A DNA stretch of 8,155 bases, taken from the NCBI GenBank assembly GCA_029945985.1, contig JAQSDP010000043.1, positions 1 through 8,155 of the forward strand. Direction: 5' to 3'. The translations under genes were made by a program, and so were the position numbers. Below the pieces are notes generated by a model. It was given only the letters and a program-made list of their open reading frames with translations, was not told the DNA's origin and searched no databases. The stretch comes from a bacterium. GTDB taxonomy: Bacteria > Acidobacteriota > Blastocatellia > Pyrinomonadales > Pyrinomonadaceae. Shown here one piece after another: positions 5,575 to 8,155 of this stretch (position 1 is the first letter of the stretch; each line of letters starts with the position of its first letter).

Positions 5575-6567
5575 ATGGGACAGAGAAACAGACAAGGCGA
5601 CTGGAGAGAAGATGATCGCGAAGGTCGGTACGGCAATCGGTTCTCACAGAGTTCAGGGCAGCGCAGCTCCGAACAAGGCTGGGGAAGTCGGGATCGCGAG
5701 CAGGACGCGCGTCGCACGGGCCAAACGGGAGACGAAAGTTCCCGCGGTTCTTCTGGCGGATATTCGAGTTCGGAGGGTTATGGAAGAGAGGGTCGCGGGG
5801 GAGAGTCGATGCGGCGCAACGTAGAAGACGGCTGGCGTGGGCAGGGTGGCGGTTCCTCGGCACGCGACTATGATTACGGCTACGGGCGATCCGGCGTCTC
5901 AGACCGTGATTACGAGGGCGAGCACGGTCAGCGCGGCAACGAATACTACGGAGGTGGGGGACTCTTCGGCGGCGGTATGGGCGGTTACACCGGCGGCGGC
6001 TATCGAGGCGGCGGACTCGGGAGCAATTTCGATACTTCTTCCTCGTCCACGAACTATTCCGACTATCCGCGAACAGACGAACGGCAGGGCGGACGAGGGC
6101 GCGAGGGTGACGGCTGGTGGAACAAAATGACGAACGAGGTTTCGTCGTGGTTCGGCGGTGAGGGCGATGAAAACAGATCCCGCGAATCCCGCCGAGGTAA
6201 AGGGCCTAAAGGTTACACGCGCTCAGATGATCGGATAAGAGAGGACGTAAACGAGCGCCTCACGGAGCATTACGCCATCGACGCCTCTGATATTGAGATC
6301 GAGGTAAACGCCGGCGAGATCACTCTTACCGGCACCGTTGATAGCCGGTATGAAAAACGTCTCGCGGAAGATGTTGTCGAAGCTGTTTCCGGCGTCAACC
6401 ATGTCGAGAACCGGCTTCGGGTGAGCCAGAACGGCAGCTATGGTAGCTCGATGGGCAGTTCCGGAACGTCGATGGGCAGTTCCGGAGCGTCAACCAGCCT
6501 GACCTCATCAGATACGTCGGATACTTCCAGTTCGAATGAGAGTGGACGCTCGGCAGGCGCTCGCTAA
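5575..6567 (+). CDS. BON-domain protein with long Gly/Arg/Ser-rich N-terminal region
   Basis: The protein has 330 residues, with no signal peptide and no membrane segment, so it is probably cytoplasmic. Residues 1 to about 180 are low complexity, rich in Gly, Arg, Ser, Asp and Tyr, with glycine-tyrosine tracts near 121-146 (EYYGGGGLFGGGMGGYTGG). A short conserved-looking piece, WWNKMTNEVSSWFGGEGD, follows near 180-197, then RGKGPKGYTRSDDRIRE. Residues 218-284 form a BON domain (helix, then IEIEVNAGEITLTGTVDS, helix, VNHVENRLRV). BON domains are known from OsmY and secretins and are thought to bind membranes or polymers. The SWFG-plus-BON arrangement recurs in bacterial proteins of unknown, often stress-linked, function. 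The tail (285-330) is Ser/Gly/Thr-rich with a short tandem repeat. The gene has its own strong ribosome site and terminator, which suggests a well-expressed single-gene unit. Confidence 0.88.
   Translation: MGQRNRQGDWREDDREGRYGNRFSQSSGQRSSEQGWGSRDREQDARRTGQTGDESSRGSSGGYSSSEGYGREGRGGESMRRNVEDGWRGQGGGSSARDYDYGYGRSGVSDRDYEGEHGQRGNEYYGGGGLFGGGMGGYTGGGYRGGGLGSNFDTSSSSTNYSDYPRTDERQGGRGREGDGWWNKMTNEVSSWFGGEGDENRSRESRRGKGPKGYTRSDDRIREDVNERLTEHYAIDASDIEIEVNAGEITLTGTVDSRYEKRLAEDVVEAVSGVNHVENRLRVSQNGSYGSSMGSSGTSMGSSGASTSLTSSDTSDTSSSNESGRSAGAR
6448..6489 (+). repeat. Tandem repeat, 2 x 21 bases, in the BON gene tail
   Basis: Two adjacent 21-base units (6448-6468 and 6469-6489) differ at a single position and encode SMGSSGT and SMGSSGA. 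The preceding residues GSYGSS look like a partial older copy. The near identity at DNA level suggests a recent duplication by slippage in the disordered tail. Confidence 0.8.
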
Positions 6568-6587
6568 GGCTGTCCGAAGTAAAGCTT

Positions 6588-6621
6588 AATAGGGGGTGGG
6601 CCTGCGCTCATCCCCTATTTT
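6588..6621 (+). terminator. Intrinsic terminator of the BON gene
   Basis: AATAGGGGGTGGGC (6588-6601) pairs with GCTCATCCCCTATT (6606-6619) over 14 base pairs including two G-U pairs, with a CTGC loop. A run of four Ts (6618-6621) overlaps the end of the stem. The two G-U pairs become C-A mismatches on the opposite strand, so the hairpin is built for the plus direction. Its right arm overlaps the stop codon of the convergent dinB-like pseudogene. Confidence 0.82.
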
Positions 6622-7136
6622 AGTATCGACAAATACGCCTTCCACGGGCCAACGGCTTGCTCGTAGCGTTTCGGCCATAACTGTCGCGATCTGGCGAATG
6701 TGGGTGAGGTCATGTACTACCCACGTGGCAATCAGTCTCTCAAGGAGACCTCGCCGAACTCGGGGTGAACGCCCGTGAGTCCCAACTCTTCATCTACCAG
6801 CGCCCACGATCGAAGGATCTCAATGTTCTCCGCACGTATTCGAGCAAACTCGTCAAGTAGCTCCGCAAGAGACTTGCCATTCGACCTTTCAAACTGTCCA
6901 TATCGGTCGAACGGCGGGAATGCTCGACCGTCGGCCTGTGCGAGAATTACTTTTGCCCTTGGTATCCAATCTGCTTCTTCCGCGTAGATGTAATGACCGA
7001 TGATGTCATATGGCTCCCAGTTTTCGTGATCGCCTTTTGATACAGTCCACTCTTCCGACACATCTCCAAGCAACGCTCGGACCGCACCCGGGGTAGCGGA
7101 AAGCACCTCGATAGAACGCTCAAGAGCGAATTTCAT
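6615..7136 (-). pseudogene. DinB-family protein, disrupted by two compensating single-base indels
   Basis: From ATG 7136 the frame runs 134 residues to a TGA at 6734-6732: a DinB-fold start (MKFALERSIEVLSATPGAVR), a GHYIYAEEADW segment with His48, and GVHPEFGEVSLR. Just past the stop, the next frame continues the family sequence as LIATWVVHDLTHIRQIATVMA, with the HxxxH pair. Near 6672 the original frame resumes as KRYEQAVGPWKAYLSILK and stops with TAG at 6617-6615. One base missing near 6735-6740 and one extra near 6672 would restore a protein of 173 residues, the usual DinB length. As it stands, the product loses two of the three expected metal-binding histidines. DinB-like proteins are four-helix-bundle metalloproteins, often thiol- or glutathione-dependent enzymes; the reaction here is unknown. 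GGAG lies 9 bases before the ATG. Sequencing error is a real alternative to decay. Confidence 0.82.
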
Positions 7137-7192
7137 ATTGTTGAACTCCGACCGTGAGTACGCATTGAATTCTCGCGAGGTTCCGCATAATG

Positions 7193-7219
7193 AAAAAAGA
7201 AGCCATAAACGCGGCTCTT
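7193..7219 (-). terminator. Probable intrinsic terminator of the HD-GYP-like gene
   Basis: On the minus strand AAGAGCC (7219-7213) can pair with GGCT-T-CTT (7204-7197), seven pairs with one bulged T and an 8-base loop. The T-run continues to 7193. It lies about 30 bases after the stop of the response-regulator gene and 57 bases before the dinB-like start, so it probably separates the two. The stem is short and bulged, so support is moderate. Confidence 0.5.
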
Positions 7220-7247
7220 CCTTGAACTAAATTCAAAACCGCGAATA

Positions 7248-8155
7248 TTATGCCGCTACCAGTTCCATGTCGAGTTCGAACACCTCAGCTTCCGACCGTC
7301 TCCCGTTGCCCAGCTTGATCCTGCATAGGGCACTTACGACGTCCGGATCGAAGTGTCGACCGGCCTTGGCTGCGATCGCCTGCAGGGCGTCCTCGGATGA
7401 CATTGGGGAGGTCCCGTCACGCTGGGCTGTAAACGAATCGAACGCATTCGCCACCGAAAGGATTCGTGCGTTCAGCGGAATCTGTTCGTGAGAGAAGCCG
7501 CGAGGCTGACCGGATCCGTCGAAGTGCTCAAACTGGAACCGGAGTACTGACGCGACTTCATCCAGATCCCTGACCCGCTCGAATAATCCGAGGCCGTCCT
7601 CGAAGCAAGTTTCGATAAATCGGGAGTCGCGATCGTAGTGTTTTTCTGCACCCTGACTGGTCAGCCCGCCGAGGGGCGTCTCATGAAGATAGGCGGCAAG
7701 AGCGAGTTTCTCGACGTCGGGACGTTCGAGAGCCATAACATCGCCGATCTGCCCGGCGAGATCACGAACGCGCTCGGCATGGCCGCGAGCAGCGCGATCC
7801 TTCGCTTCGAGCCGCTGCATGAGCACTTCGATAAGAGCATCGCGAGTCGACTTTAACGATGCATGGAGACGCTCATTTTGAAGTTGAAGCTGCCGCTGGC
7901 CCTTCATGGTTTCGTAATGCTGAAGCGCCCGTTTCACACTCGCGGCTAGTTCATCGTTGACCCAGGGCTTCGTCACATACTTATAAACGACGCCCGAGTT
8001 GATCGCCTCGACGAGGGTAACGGCGTCGGTGTAGCCCGTTAGCATAATCCGAACGGTTTGCGGACGCATATCGGCCGCTTGTTTAAGGAGATCGATTCCC
8101 GCCAATCCAGGCATACGCTGGTCTGAAATGATCAGAGCAACGTCGTGGACCGAGA
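7248..8155 (-). CDS. Response regulator with degenerate HD-GYP domain (N-terminus outside window)
   Basis: The frame is open to the right edge, giving about 301 residues with the start missing. The ATG at 8114 is internal: upstream codons read SVHDVALIISDQR and run into MPGLAG, the phosphoacceptor Asp loop of a receiver domain. Counting from that Met, the receiver continues with Thr26 in LTGY and Lys49 in TKPW, followed by a helical, probably coiled-coil linker at 65-105. An HD-GYP-like domain occupies about 95-265. It keeps GHAERV, ARILSVA and the fold, but the HD pair is HE (144-145, LHETPLG in place of LHDIGK). The usual HHE-DGSGYP segment reads QFEHFDGSGQP, and the later V-A-D is V-A-N. 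Active HD-GYP proteins hydrolyse cyclic di-GMP; this one has lost most metal ligands and is probably inactive or a sensor/scaffold. A cognate histidine kinase may lie outside the window. Confidence 0.87.
   Translation of the reverse strand, partial: SVHDVALIISDQRMPGLAGIDLLKQAADMRPQTVRIMLTGYTDAVTLVEAINSGVVYKYVTKPWVNDELAASVKRALQHYETMKGQRQLQLQNERLHASLKSTRDALIEVLMQRLEAKDRAARGHAERVRDLAGQIGDVMALERPDVEKLALAAYLHETPLGGLTSQGAEKHYDRDSRFIETCFEDGLGLFERVRDLDEVASVLRFQFEHFDGSGQPRGFSHEQIPLNARILSVANAFDSFTAQRDGTSPMSSEDALQAIAAKAGRHFDPDVVSALCRIKLGNGRRSEAEVFELDMELVAA

Noticed and set aside
5477..5824. 115-residue plus-strand frame overlapping the BON gene start
   Set aside because: It has no Shine-Dalgarno sequence and overlaps the BON gene, whose start has a strong GGAGG site.
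6665..6745. Programmed ribosomal frameshifting or TGA recoding in the dinB-like gene
   Set aside because: There is no slippery heptamer at either shift, two opposite shifts would be required, and no stimulatory structure or selenocysteine element is apparent.
6596..6778. 60-residue plus-strand frame after the BON gene
   Set aside because: It is the reverse complement of the broken C-terminal part of the dinB-like gene and starts inside the terminator hairpin.

Overview
The window looks like a typical chromosomal segment of moderate GC content, with no phage, insertion sequence, CRISPR array or structural RNA gene that I can see. The combination of a futalosine-type menaquinone gene (mqnD) next to ubiX, a LolA-like secreted protein of a type common in Acidobacteriota, a DinB-fold protein, LarB and a Gly/Arg-rich BON protein suggests an acidobacterium, perhaps of the Blastocatellia/Pyrinomonadales type. 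That assignment is an inference from gene content, not a measured placement.

Layout. Positions 1-314 (+) hold the C-terminal part of a PlsC-type acyltransferase. It converges on a LolA-like secreted protein (347-1171, -), with a perfect 7-bp hairpin between them. A compact four-gene minus-strand operon follows, read from right to left: ubiX (4207-3590), a secreted SH3b protein (3588-2908), a class I methyltransferase (2908-2138, GTG start) and mqnD (2133-1273). Every junction is between a 1-base overlap and a 4-base gap, and a good intrinsic terminator (1243-1212) closes the unit. MqnD makes 1,4-dihydroxy-6-naphthoate. UbiX makes the prenylated flavin needed by a UbiD-type decarboxylase in the later part of the same pathway, so the operon reads as a menaquinone unit with two passengers of unknown role.

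Divergent from ubiX, a 38-codon open frame (4319-4435, +) has a near-perfect Shine-Dalgarno sequence and is followed by a strong intrinsic terminator (4494-4520). This is the best candidate here for an undescribed small gene, or alternatively for a leader upstream of larB. Next come larB (4620-5369, +; nickel-pincer cofactor synthesis) and a 330-residue BON-domain protein with a long low-complexity N-terminal half (5575-6567, +), which ends in a 14-bp terminator hairpin.

On the minus strand at the right side, a DinB-family gene (7136-6615) carries two compensating single-base indels and reads as a broken gene or as sequencing error. The last gene (8155-7248, -; N-terminus outside the window) is a response regulator with a degenerate HD-GYP domain whose metal and GYP motif residues are largely replaced.
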